Assembly (NCBI GenBank): GCA_044348085.1
Contig: JBIKTM010000010.1
Location: 6,569 to 70,568 of the forward strand
DNA: 64,000 bases
Origin: Verrucolacustris sp044348085
GTDB lineage: Bacteria; Verrucomicrobiota; Verrucomicrobiia; Methylacidiphilales; Verrucolacustridaceae
Direction of reading: 5' to 3'
In this document: in pieces, positions 32,992 to 40,689 of the stretch
How the letters are laid out: the number at the start of each line of letters is the position of its first letter
How positions within the stretch are numbered: the first letter of the stretch is position 1
Made by a program: the position numbers and the translations under genes
The notes under the pieces: model-generated
Told to the model about the DNA's origin: nothing
What the model saw: the letters and a program-made list of their open reading frames with translations, nothing else
Database searches by the model: none

Positions 32992-35718
32992 CTACTGGAC
33001 GGTCACAGGTGCCGACCAGGGACCTACAACTCCAGTCGCACTAATCGCCCTCACCTTGGCCGATAACACAATCGTGCGGGCAAATGAACCGCTGGTACGA
33101 GCTGAATTTCCAGTAACAAAGCCGCTCGCATACACTTGGGTACCACTCGCTAGATTCACTTCATATTTCGAACCTCCACTGACCGTGGACCACGAAATCG
33201 TGACTCGATTCTGTGAATCTCGTACCGCACGAACTGCTGACGGGGCAGTTAAAGCCGCTTGAGCTTGGAAAGCTCCAGCCAAACGAATCGTGCCCTGCTC
33301 CCCAAGATAACCATCGACTGCTATCCGGTACACTGTTCCCCCAGCAACAGTGATCGTCACGCGACTGGTTCTAACAGAAGATGATTCATCGTCGTTTGAT
33401 CCGATTCGCGTCACACTTTGAAGAGCTGAGCCTGTATAAACGCCTAAAAGGGTGTCGAAGGTGGAGCCTTGGGTAGTGACTGTTAGCGTTCCGTTACCAG
33501 GTGCGGTCCAAGTCCACCATGCAGATCTTCCCCCCGTTTGCCCCGCATGCTTTGGTTCTCCGACCTCAACTGTCGCCCCTGTGTTCCTTCCCGCCACCGA
33601 GAAGGAGGTACCAGTCACAGCGGTAGCACTAGAAAATGCATCATTCGCAGGTCCCGGAACGGTGACAGATCCTTTAAGTGTAATTGCACCCGATGCACCA
33701 CTCTTTCCATCCACCGCAATTCGGTATACGGCACCACTTGTCATGGGGAATGAAAGCAAACTGGTGATCCCTCCACTCGCCGCATTGTCATTCGAAGCTA
33801 AAGCAGTTAAAGCCCCAACACTCGAGCCTTGGTACACAGCCAAAACGGTGTCGAATCCAGAGCCTGCAGTAGAAAGAGTGCATGTCCCCGTGCTTGTCGC
33901 GGTCCAAGACCACCAAACCGACTTGGCGGGCGAACTTCCAGCATGTTGAGGTTCCCCTACTTCCGAAGTCGCATCGACGTTACTCCCTGACAAAGTCCGC
34001 GAAGATCCTGAGACTGCAACTGCTCCTGCATAGGAGTCATTGGCAGGACGAACAGGATTGGGCGGGGTCGAAGCCAACAGCGCCTTTGCTAAATTGAGTC
34101 GGCCACCAGACTTCGTTTTTCCCGACAAGGATGCAACTTTGTCAGTTCCATTGAGAAGACGAGTGACGAGGGACGAGTAACTTTCAGTTGGAAACTGCGC
34201 AACCAACATGGCCAAAACACCGGCAACATGAGGCGTTGCCATGGAAGTTCCGCTATACGTTGCATAAGCGTTGTTCGAACTTGAAACCGTTGAATAAATT
34301 CCCTCCCCAGGTGCGCCCAAATCAACACTGACGGAGCCGTAGTTCGAGAAAGAGGCCAACCCATCTGATTTTGTGGTCGCCGCAACGGACACAATATTAT
34401 CCGCCGTATAGCTTGCTGGATAAGAAGCAAACGAGTCATTGTTATTCGACTCATTTCCTGCTGCGGCTACAAAGATAACCCCTGCAGATCGACACCGCTC
34501 AACCGCCGCTTGAACCGAGGTGCTTGCACCCCCACCCCCCCAGCTATTGCTTAAAACTTTCGCTCCCTTGCTTCGCGCATAATCGATACAGCGGATCGCA
34601 TCACTATCCGTGCCACTCCCTGTATCCGAAAGGAATTTACACCCCATCAGCTTCACTCCCCACGCAACCCCTGTCACTCCGATCCTGTTGTTGCCCACCC
34701 CACCAATCGTCCCAGCACAGTGAGTTCCGTGCCCGTTGCCATCCATCGGGTCCCCGTCGCTATTATAGGCATCCATTCCATACACGTCGTCCACCACACC
34801 GTTGCGATCATCATCCAGCCCATTTCCCGCAATTTCACCGCTGTTGATCCACATATTGGCTACCAAATCTTCGTGGGTATAACGGATTCCCGTATCAATC
34901 ACTGCGACGACAACGGATCCTGCGGTAGAACGAATATCCCAACCCTCAGGCGCATCTAAATCCGCATCCGAGTTTTGGTTAAGCCCCCATAGGGTTCCAT
35001 CTAGATATTTTGGATCGTTCGGAACTAGGACAGATTGACGAATATAGTCAGGCTCTGCCACTAGGACAGACGCTTGCTTTTCCGCAGAGTCCAAGCCCTC
35101 AGGAAGAGACTCCAACGAAACCCCAGCTAAATGCACACGAAAGAGAGGCACATCAGGCGAGACTCGTTCCACACTCAACACGGATTCACCCATCCCCTCC
35201 GCAAGAAGAGCTGGGTCTTGCCCTTGATCCAACGTCACCAGAAAATGATTGGCCACCATCTCCTCACGAGTCACTACCTGCCCACTAGACTGATCCACCA
35301 CCTCCTCGGTTCTCACGAAAGGATACTTGAAATCGGTCTCGAGAATACGGACATTCGTTTTCTGTTTTGAACCAGGCCCAGATACCGAACCCGCCGCAAC
35401 AACTTTGGCCGCAGGAAATCTCTTTAACTCGTCTTCAGAAGCACGATCCAATGGTGAAGGCCGAATTGGCACAGTCCGCACAGGGGCCAATCCTACCGGA
35501 GAGGCTTGACCCATCACAACTTTTCTCAAAACAACCGAACTTTTCGCTCCTTCACTCGTTGAAACCCTTTTATCTCCACTCCCCACTTTTGAACTTTGAT
35601 GAACGCGATCTGCTGACCCAATCAGGAGAGAGGACAAGGATTTCCCCGCACTTGGATAAAAAAAGAATGCAGCGAAACCTATGCCCAAAAATAGCAACCC
35701 AAGCTGGATTTTTCTCAT
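32992..35718 (-). CDS. secreted subtilisin-family (S8) serine protease
   Basis: A 908-residue exported protease. The N-terminus has a signal or anchor (LGLLFLGIGFAAFFFYPSAG), followed by a roughly 220-residue propeptide-like region. The catalytic triad is Asp275 (VAVIDTGIRYTHED), His330 (NGHGTHCAG) and Ser492 (SGTSMATPHVAG), with oxyanion Asn422. After the protease come two similar domains of about 115 residues (each with NDxxxxA at the start, EVGEP.HAG, WWxWTA and YRIAVDG), then a fibronectin-type segment to the end. The doubled domain probably serves binding or folding of an extracellular enzyme. It is divergent from the EF-hand gene. Confidence 0.95.
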   Translation of the reverse strand: MRKIQLGLLFLGIGFAAFFFYPSAGKSLSSLLIGSADRVHQSSKVGSGDKRVSTSEGAKSSVVLRKVVMGQASPVGLAPVRTVPIRPSPLDRASEDELKRFPAAKVVAAGSVSGPGSKQKTNVRILETDFKYPFVRTEEVVDQSSGQVVTREEMVANHFLVTLDQGQDPALLAEGMGESVLSVERVSPDVPLFRVHLAGVSLESLPEGLDSAEKQASVLVAEPDYIRQSVLVPNDPKYLDGTLWGLNQNSDADLDAPEGWDIRSTAGSVVVAVIDTGIRYTHEDLVANMWINSGEIAGNGLDDDRNGVVDDVYGMDAYNSDGDPMDGNGHGTHCAGTIGGVGNNRIGVTGVAWGVKLMGCKFLSDTGSGTDSDAIRCIDYARSKGAKVLSNSWGGGGASTSVQAAVERCRSAGVIFVAAAGNESNNNDSFASYPASYTADNIVSVAATTKSDGLASFSNYGSVSVDLGAPGEGIYSTVSSSNNAYATYSGTSMATPHVAGVLAMLVAQFPTESYSSLVTRLLNGTDKVASLSGKTKSGGRLNLAKALLASTPPNPVRPANDSYAGAVAVSGSSRTLSGSNVDATSEVGEPQHAGSSPAKSVWWSWTATSTGTCTLSTAGSGFDTVLAVYQGSSVGALTALASNDNAASGGITSLLSFPMTSGAVYRIAVDGKSGASGAITLKGSVTVPGPANDAFSSATAVTGTSFSVAGRNTGATVEVGEPKHAGQTGGRSAWWTWTAPGNGTLTVTTQGSTFDTLLGVYTGSALQSVTRIGSNDDESSSVRTSRVTITVAGGTVYRIAVDGYLGEQGTIRLAGAFQAQAALTAPSAVRAVRDSQNRVTISWSTVSGGSKYEVNLASGTQVYASGFVTGNSARTSGSFARTIVLSAKVRAISATGVVGPWSAPVTVQ

Positions 35719-35868
35719 TAATTGATACTAGCACATGAATCGAATTTTTGCGTTAAATATTTATATAAGCATTCAATTGCCTATCAGTGTTTTACATCTG
35801 CTTTTAAAATGCTGCTTTAGCCCGAATTTTTGCCGAACCCTTTTCCGAATTCCCCAGTTTAATCCTGT

Positions 35869-36294
35869 ATGAATACACAACTCACCTATCGTGGCGCGCT
35901 CGCCCTTGGCTTGCTCGCCTTCACCCTACTCAACCCCACTGAACGTCTCCTTGCTGAAGCCTGCAAAGACGGAGACAAAAGCGCAAAACTGCTCAAACGC
36001 TTCGATGCGAACCAAAATGGTCAGCTCGATCCCGAAGAGCAAAAAGCCGCTGATCAGTCCCGTCAGGAGCTCTTCCAAAGACTTCACGGGAAATATGACA
36101 CCGACAAAGACGGCAAATTAAGCGAATCCGAAAAAACCGCCCGTCGGTCTGATCTGGCGAACCAAAAGCAGGCCATGGTCGCTAAATTCGACAAAGACGG
36201 GGATGGTCGCCTTAACCCTGAGGAGAAGAAAGCCGCTCAGGCGGAGCGCAATGCAAAGAAAGCAGACAGCACACCTAAGAAATCTGGGGTCTAA
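35869..36294 (+). CDS. exported EF-hand protein
   Basis: A 141-residue protein with a signal peptide (ALALGLLAFTLLNPTERLLAEA) and three EF-hand loops: DANQNGQLDPEE, DTDKDGKLSESE and DKDGDGRLNPEE, all with the ligand pattern D-x-[DN]-x-[DN]-G-x-[IL]-x-x-x-E. It ends in a Lys/Ala-rich tail. It is probably a periplasmic calcium-binding protein, with no known partner. Its stop overlaps that of the convergent GIY-YIG gene by 4 bases. A strong intrinsic terminator follows directly. Tandem EF-hand proteins of this kind are frequent in Verrucomicrobiota and Planctomycetota. Confidence 0.9.
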   Translation: MNTQLTYRGALALGLLAFTLLNPTERLLAEACKDGDKSAKLLKRFDANQNGQLDPEEQKAADQSRQELFQRLHGKYDTDKDGKLSESEKTARRSDLANQKQAMVAKFDKDGDGRLNPEEKKAAQAERNAKKADSTPKKSGV

Positions 36295-36590
36295 TCAACG
36301 AAGGCTGCCGTCCGTAACCGGATACGGGCGGCGGCTTTCGTTTGCTCCCACTTACCTATTTTCACCATTTTCGCCTTTCTGGTGAGCTGCTTGAAAAACA
36401 CCTCCGCACGCCTCGCCTCCCGAGCACTTCGTTTTCTCCAAGCTGCAATCAGACAAACCGGTAAGCGACTTCGAGTGTATTTACCGCCTCGCCCCAGTTG
36501 ATGGGTTTGAACACGCTTCTCCAACTGGTTCGTCCAGCCCGTATAAAGCGACCCATCCCGACAGCGCAAAACGTATACCCAAGCACTCAC
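36291..36590 (-). CDS. GIY-YIG nuclease-superfamily protein
   Basis: A 99-residue UPF0213/YhbQ-like protein. It starts WVYVLRCRDGSLYTGWT (the GIY...YIG strands, here VYV and YTG), followed by RVQTHQLGRGGKYTRSR with the conserved Arg and His. I choose GTG 36590, which shares GTGA with the upstream stop and follows a GCGAGGG ribosome site; an earlier in-frame GTG exists at 36605. Single-domain proteins of this group are reported or suspected nucleases; the biological role is unclear. Its C-terminal codons double as the terminator of the opposite gene. Confidence 0.85.
   Translation of the reverse strand: MSAWVYVLRCRDGSLYTGWTNQLEKRVQTHQLGRGGKYTRSRLPVCLIAAWRKRSAREARRAEVFFKQLTRKAKMVKIGKWEQTKAAARIRLRTAAFVD
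36299..36343 (+). terminator. intrinsic terminator of the EF-hand gene
   Basis: Bases 36299-36315 and 36324-36340 form a 17-bp stem (14 Watson-Crick pairs, three G-U in the plus transcript) around an 8-base loop, with CTTTCGTTT at its 3' side. It begins 5 bases after the EF-hand stop and lies wholly inside the 3' coding end of the convergent GIY-YIG gene. Confidence 0.75.
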
Positions 36591-36943
36591 CCCTCGCCCC
36601 GCCACTTCCCCCGGCCCGCCTTAATCATCGCCCGTTTCCTTTTACCCTCAACCAACTCCCGGGTCGCACCCCAGCTTCTTCTCGCTTTTCGACTCCGCTC
36701 TCGCGACCTCTCGGCAGCCTTCGCCAAACGGATCCGTCGCTCACGCTCCGCCAAAGCCTTGACCATCCGTTTTCGCGCATGAACCCGATTCGCCTCGCGA
36801 AACCTCTCGTCTTGGGCCACCACCGTGATTCCCGTGGGAAGATGCCTTAGCACCACTCTCGTTTCTACTTTTTGGACATTCTGTCCTCCCCGACCCCCCG
36901 ATCGCGAAAACTCCTCTACCAGATCCTTCTCCTCCAACTTCAT
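36587..36943 (-). CDS. release-factor-like protein with GGQ motif
   Basis: A 118-residue protein of the class-I release factor catalytic domain type. SRSGGRGGQNVQKVETRVVLRHLPTGI holds the GGQ peptidyl-tRNA hydrolysis motif, and a long Arg/Lys-rich C-terminal tail follows. It has no stop-codon recognition domain. By analogy with ArfB (YaeJ) and mitochondrial C12orf65 it could rescue stalled ribosomes; this is inferred from the motif and tail. A GAGGAG ribosome site precedes the ATG. It overlaps the GIY-YIG gene by 4 bases. Confidence 0.85.
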   Translation of the reverse strand: MKLEEKDLVEEFSRSGGRGGQNVQKVETRVVLRHLPTGITVVAQDERFREANRVHARKRMVKALAERERRIRLAKAAERSRERSRKARRSWGATRELVEGKRKRAMIKAGRGKWRGEG

Positions 36944-36966
36944 CTCGTTCTCCTCATCTAGTCAGG

Positions 36967-37431
36967 TTACTTTTTTCTCCATTTCCCGTTCTCATCCTGC
37001 ACCCACTCCCCGGGATAACTCGCCTGCCGCGCCCGCTCCGCAAACTCCTTTGCATACTGAGCCTCGCTTTTGCCCTCTAAAGTGGCCTTCTCACGAAACA
37101 TCTTCGCTCGAGCCCCATTTTCTTTTACAACCACCGTCTTGGCATAATCCGCGTAAGCCTCGTCTTTTGGAATTTCCTTTAAGATTAGAGTTCCATCCGC
37201 TGCCTCCCCCACACGATGATCGTTTTTCAACACCTGCACCTGATGGGACAACATTCTTCTCTCCTCCGCCACCGAGAGAGTCTCATTCTTGCCTTTTTCT
37301 CCGTCTCCGCCCTTCTGTTCCACATCCACCTTCATATGAATATCCACCTGCAATGGTTCAGGTGTATCCAACTGCACAGAGGCACACCCCCCTAAACAAA
37401 CCCCAAGACCTAGAATCAACATATTCCTCAC
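36967..37431 (-). CDS. lipoprotein fusing YnbE-like and YdbL-like (DUF1318) parts
   Basis: A 154-residue lipoprotein. The lipobox LGGC puts the lipidated Cys at residue 16. Residues 17-38 (ASVQLDTPEPLQVDIHMKVD) resemble mature E. coli YnbE, and residues 75-154, with VGEAADGTL, KENGARAKMF and the ending PGEWVQDENGKWRKK, resemble YdbL/DUF1318. In E. coli these are separate proteins of the ydbH-ynbE-ydbL operon, which builds an intermembrane bridge for lipid homeostasis. The divergent neighbour across 97 bases looks like YdbH, which supports the assignment. The start is GTG 37431; an ATG at 37422 would shorten the signal by three residues. Confidence 0.8.
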   Translation of the reverse strand: MRNMLILGLGVCLGGCASVQLDTPEPLQVDIHMKVDVEQKGGDGEKGKNETLSVAEERRMLSHQVQVLKNDHRVGEAADGTLILKEIPKDEAYADYAKTVVVKENGARAKMFREKATLEGKSEAQYAKEFAERARQASYPGEWVQDENGKWRKK

Positions 37432-37528
37432 CCACTCACTCTATCCGATATCCCCCAACCCTCAATCCACAAGGCGGTCGGATAGGGAATCTCTCGTGCC
37501 TCCACCGACTCTGCCCTAAACTCACGAT

Positions 37529-39061
37529 GTGATCCGTCGCCACCTTCTCATCTCCTTAGGAACGCTTCTGTTCCTCTTTTTGGCCCTTCCCTCGATCCCC
37601 CTCCATCTTCTTCTCTTTGCTGCGAATCTCCCCACCTCCTTCTCCTCCGCCAGTTGGCGCGGCATCGGAGAACTCGAGATCCGCGGAATCCAACACGGGT
37701 CCGCCATCCGCATCAAAGCGGTGACTCTTCGATTCGACCCCGATTTTTTGCGCGGACACCTCGCCGAACTCCGGATTTACGGAGCGGAAGGTTGGCTGAG
37801 CCGAATGGAAAACCCCCAGAGTTCGGGGAAAAGCATCCCCCTTCACATCGATCACCTCTTAGTATCCGAATCGACCCTTTTTCTCGATAATCTGGGCCCT
37901 GGAATCCCAACTACCCCCCTCCATCTTGGGGACACCACGCCCCTGCTCTTTACCGATGCTCACTTTGGATCCTCAAACAAGAGAACAACCCCCATTCTAC
38001 AAAGCGCTACGATCGAGAAATTAATTTTCTACTCCCCCAATGATCTCCTCGCACCCGTTCTCTCCTTTCCCAAGATCGATGTTGTCTTTACCTGGGACGA
38101 ACTCATCCAACACCGCATCCGCTCTCTCATCATCACCCACCCCACCATTTATCTTGGGGATGATCTCTTTGCTTTTGTCGATCGGATCCAACAAAGGAAA
38201 TCCGATCCCCAACCCACCTCCGCTCCCTACAAAATTAACGATTTTCGCCTGAACGATGGCCAACTGTCCGTCTCGATCAATGGACAACCCGTCCTTCCTC
38301 TTCCCGTCCGTTTTGCCGCCGAACAAAAGAACCTGGAGCTAACCGACTTTACCCAACTCCAGCTTTCCACCCGCTTTACGATCCCCTCCTCCGACATCAA
38401 TTACCCCGCGTACGACCTTTCTGTAACCAACCTCAGAGGAAATCTTTTCTTCAGCCTCGGCCAAGATTCCACAGGCCAACGCGCAAAGAATGTCGTCCCC
38501 ACCTTATTCGCCGATCAGATCACTTACCGCAAACTCACTGCCCAAAACCTTTCCGTCGCTGTCACCGTTAACTCCGATGGAATCTACGGACGTGCCAACG
38601 CCCTCCTGGGTGGTGGCTCTCTAGATGGTGGGTTTACCCTCGAATTTCGACCCGACCTACCATGGTCCGCCTGGTCCTCCACTTCTAATATGGAAAGTCG
38701 CGTCATTACCGATGCTCTCACCCCTGGGACTTTCCAGCTTAAGTCCAAGGTAGATGCGCTGGTGAATGTGAACGCCCAAGGCAAAAATATCCGTGGCGGT
38801 TACGGAACGATCTCCTTTCACCATGGAGGCCGACTCGAAATTCCCGCTCTTCAAGCTGCCGAAGACAGAATTCCATCCGACTGGAACTGGATCAAGCAAG
38901 GCTCCGCCCGCGCAGCCCTCGGTGTCATTCGCAGTTACGGTTTTTCGGAAGGTGAAATCCGTGCCGTCTACAATCCGCCCGCAGGACGCCTCACCCTCAA
39001 CCTCCGCGGGCCTGAGGGAAAGCGCGATATCACCCTCAACTGGCTCCCACCTGGCTCCTAA
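37529..39061 (+). CDS. YdbH-like / AsmA-like intermembrane protein
   Basis: A 510-residue protein with an N-terminal membrane anchor (LLISLGTLLFLFLALPSIPLH) and then extended beta-rich sequence of AsmA type (for example VFTWDELIQHRIRSLIITHPTIYL). The C-terminal part (residues about 455-510: ALGVIRSYGFSEGEIRAVYNPPAGRLTLNLRG) follows the pattern of the YdbH 'dicarboxylate transport' domain, which has a helix then tyrosine-containing strands ending in G-L-L-L-L-G. E. coli YdbH is longer (about 880 residues). It would span from inner membrane to the YnbE-like lipoprotein at 36967. The GTG start is the first in frame; an ATG two bases earlier is out of frame. The gene is very C-rich. Confidence 0.7.
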   Translation: MIRRHLLISLGTLLFLFLALPSIPLHLLLFAANLPTSFSSASWRGIGELEIRGIQHGSAIRIKAVTLRFDPDFLRGHLAELRIYGAEGWLSRMENPQSSGKSIPLHIDHLLVSESTLFLDNLGPGIPTTPLHLGDTTPLLFTDAHFGSSNKRTTPILQSATIEKLIFYSPNDLLAPVLSFPKIDVVFTWDELIQHRIRSLIITHPTIYLGDDLFAFVDRIQQRKSDPQPTSAPYKINDFRLNDGQLSVSINGQPVLPLPVRFAAEQKNLELTDFTQLQLSTRFTIPSSDINYPAYDLSVTNLRGNLFFSLGQDSTGQRAKNVVPTLFADQITYRKLTAQNLSVAVTVNSDGIYGRANALLGGGSLDGGFTLEFRPDLPWSAWSSTSNMESRVITDALTPGTFQLKSKVDALVNVNAQGKNIRGGYGTISFHHGGRLEIPALQAAEDRIPSDWNWIKQGSARAALGVIRSYGFSEGEIRAVYNPPAGRLTLNLRGPEGKRDITLNWLPPGS

Positions 39062-39071
39062 TCAATCGCTA

Positions 39072-39929
39072 CTAGCTCACTCCCGTAAACTTGGCCGACT
39101 GCTCTTCCGCGTGATACGAACTTCGTACAAGCGGTCCGCTCTCACACACCCCGAAGCCCAAAACCAACGCCCTGTCTTTCCAACGAGCAAACTCCTCAGG
39201 GGTCACCCATCGATCCACGGGTAAGTGCTTTTCCGTCGGACGCAAATATTGACCCAAAGTCAGGATATCGACTTTTTCAGCGGCCAGATCTCCCAAGGTC
39301 TCCTCGATCTCCTCCTCTTTCTCTCCAATCCCCAACATCAGCCCGGTCTTCGTGACAAACCCCCTGGCCTTGGCTCGGCGCAATACTTCCATGCTCCGAT
39401 CATACTGAGCCTGCACCCGCACCGGCTTCTGCAAGCGCCGCACCGTCTCCATATTGTGATTCAAAATATCAGGATCCGCATCCAACACTGTGTTCAGGGG
39501 CTGTTCCTGACCCTTGAAGTCAGGAATCAAAACTTCGATATGGGTCTCAGGATTCACATGCTTCACCGCTCGGACGGTTCTTGCCCAGATTTCCGCTCCC
39601 CCGTCGGGTAAATCGTCCCGTGCCACCGAAGTGATCACCGCATGCTTTAACCCCATAATCCTCACTGCATCCGCCACCCGCGCGGGTTCTCCAAAATCCA
39701 CCTCCCCAGGTTTGCCCGTTGCAATCGCACAAAAGCGACAACTCCGAGTACAGGTCTCCCCCAAAATCATGATCGTGGCAGTTCCTCGGCTCCAGCACTC
39801 TCCGAGGTTTGGACAGTGCGCACTTTCGCAAACTGTATGCAGCCGGTTCTCCTGAACCAGATCCCGAACCTTAGTATAGCCGGGTCCGCCGGGAATCTTG
39901 GCCCTTAGCCAAGGGGGTTTGCGTTCCAT
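39072..39929 (-). CDS. lipA: lipoyl synthase
   Basis: Radical-SAM enzyme inserting two sulfurs into octanoyl-protein. The 285-residue protein has the auxiliary cluster motif C34-C39-C45 (CESAHCPNLGECW) and the SAM cluster motif C60-x3-C64-x2-C67 (CTRSCRFC). Further blocks are VARDDLPDGGAEIW, LNHNMETVRRLQ and the C-terminal RSSYHAEE with the Ser that ligates the auxiliary cluster. It likely works with the octanoyltransferase-like protein at 7562. It converges on the YdbH-like gene with a 10-base gap. Confidence 0.98.
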   Translation of the reverse strand: MERKPPWLRAKIPGGPGYTKVRDLVQENRLHTVCESAHCPNLGECWSRGTATIMILGETCTRSCRFCAIATGKPGEVDFGEPARVADAVRIMGLKHAVITSVARDDLPDGGAEIWARTVRAVKHVNPETHIEVLIPDFKGQEQPLNTVLDADPDILNHNMETVRRLQKPVRVQAQYDRSMEVLRRAKARGFVTKTGLMLGIGEKEEEIEETLGDLAAEKVDILTLGQYLRPTEKHLPVDRWVTPEEFARWKDRALVLGFGVCESGPLVRSSYHAEEQSAKFTGVS

Positions 39930-40005
39930 CCGAATACCCTAGCAAAACTATGCCCAGCGACCAGTCTGCCTTGTCTCAATGGAAATGCGTTGTTATCAAT
40001 ATCCC

Positions 40006-40662
40006 ATGCAAAAACTACTACTTCCCCTGATCACTGTTCTGGTGACTACTTCCTTCGGTTGGTCTGAAGTCAAAATGGAGGGTGCCAAAGCCACTCTCGA
40101 AAAAGGGAATCAACGTTTCACGGAGGGAAATGCACTCGCCCATAACTGGCAAAAGGGCATGGTGGCGAAAACGGGTAGCCTTGGCCAAACACCTTCTGTT
40201 GCCGTCCTGACCTGTGCTGATTCCCGTACTCCTCCAGAAGTAATTTTCGATTTCGGTGTAGGCGACCTTTTTGTATGCAGAAACGCAGGAGGCTTTGATA
40301 CCCCGGAAGTCAATGCCACCTTCGAATATGGGGTGGCCGCCCTTGGGGTGCATACCATTCTCGTCCTCGGCCACTCGAAGTGCGGCGCCGTCACCGCCAC
40401 TCTTGAGGGCAAACCCGTTCCTGGAAACATCTCCCTTTTAACGAAAGCTCTCCAGCCCGGCATCGAAAAGATCCATCAGGAACACAGCGATCTCTCAAAG
40501 GAGGATCAACTCAATCATGCTGTTGAGGCCCTTGTGCGTTATCAGATGATCGAGGTCATCAAGAACAGTGAGCTCCTGCAGAAATTCAAGGCAGACGGCA
40601 AACTGCAGGTCATGGGTGCCGTCTACGACGTAGAAACTGGCAAGGTCCGTTTCCTCAACTAA
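40006..40662 (+). CDS. exported beta-carbonic anhydrase
   Basis: Interconverts CO2 and bicarbonate. The ATG at 40006 gives a 218-residue protein with a signal peptide (MQKLLLPLITVLVTTSFGWS), pointing to the periplasm; an in-frame ATG at 39979 would put nine extra residues before it. Zinc ligands are Cys70, His123 and Cys126 (LTCADSRTP and LGHSKCGA), with the Asp72-Arg74 dyad. The sequence is otherwise a normal prokaryotic beta class enzyme (VCRNAGG, EYGVAALGV). The U32 gene follows 28 bases later. Confidence 0.94.
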   Translation: MQKLLLPLITVLVTTSFGWSEVKMEGAKATLEKGNQRFTEGNALAHNWQKGMVAKTGSLGQTPSVAVLTCADSRTPPEVIFDFGVGDLFVCRNAGGFDTPEVNATFEYGVAALGVHTILVLGHSKCGAVTATLEGKPVPGNISLLTKALQPGIEKIHQEHSDLSKEDQLNHAVEALVRYQMIEVIKNSELLQKFKADGKLQVMGAVYDVETGKVRFLN

Positions 40663-40689
40663 GACCTCTCCGCTCGTTTCCCCTCCCCA

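Noticed and set aside
32992..35718. Subtilase as part of a lantibiotic or toxin cluster
   Set aside because: No precursor peptide, modification enzyme or transporter lies next to it; neighbours are an EF-hand protein and a GYF_2 protein, so a plain secreted protease is the simpler reading.
35719..35868. AT-rich gap between the subtilase and EF-hand genes
   Set aside because: It probably holds divergent promoters, but no -35/-10 pair on either strand was good enough to call.
36825..37532. 235-residue plus-strand frame
   Set aside because: It lies over the release-factor-like and YnbE-YdbL genes; its translation is low-complexity Pro/Ser and it matches nothing, while the minus-strand genes carry clear motifs.
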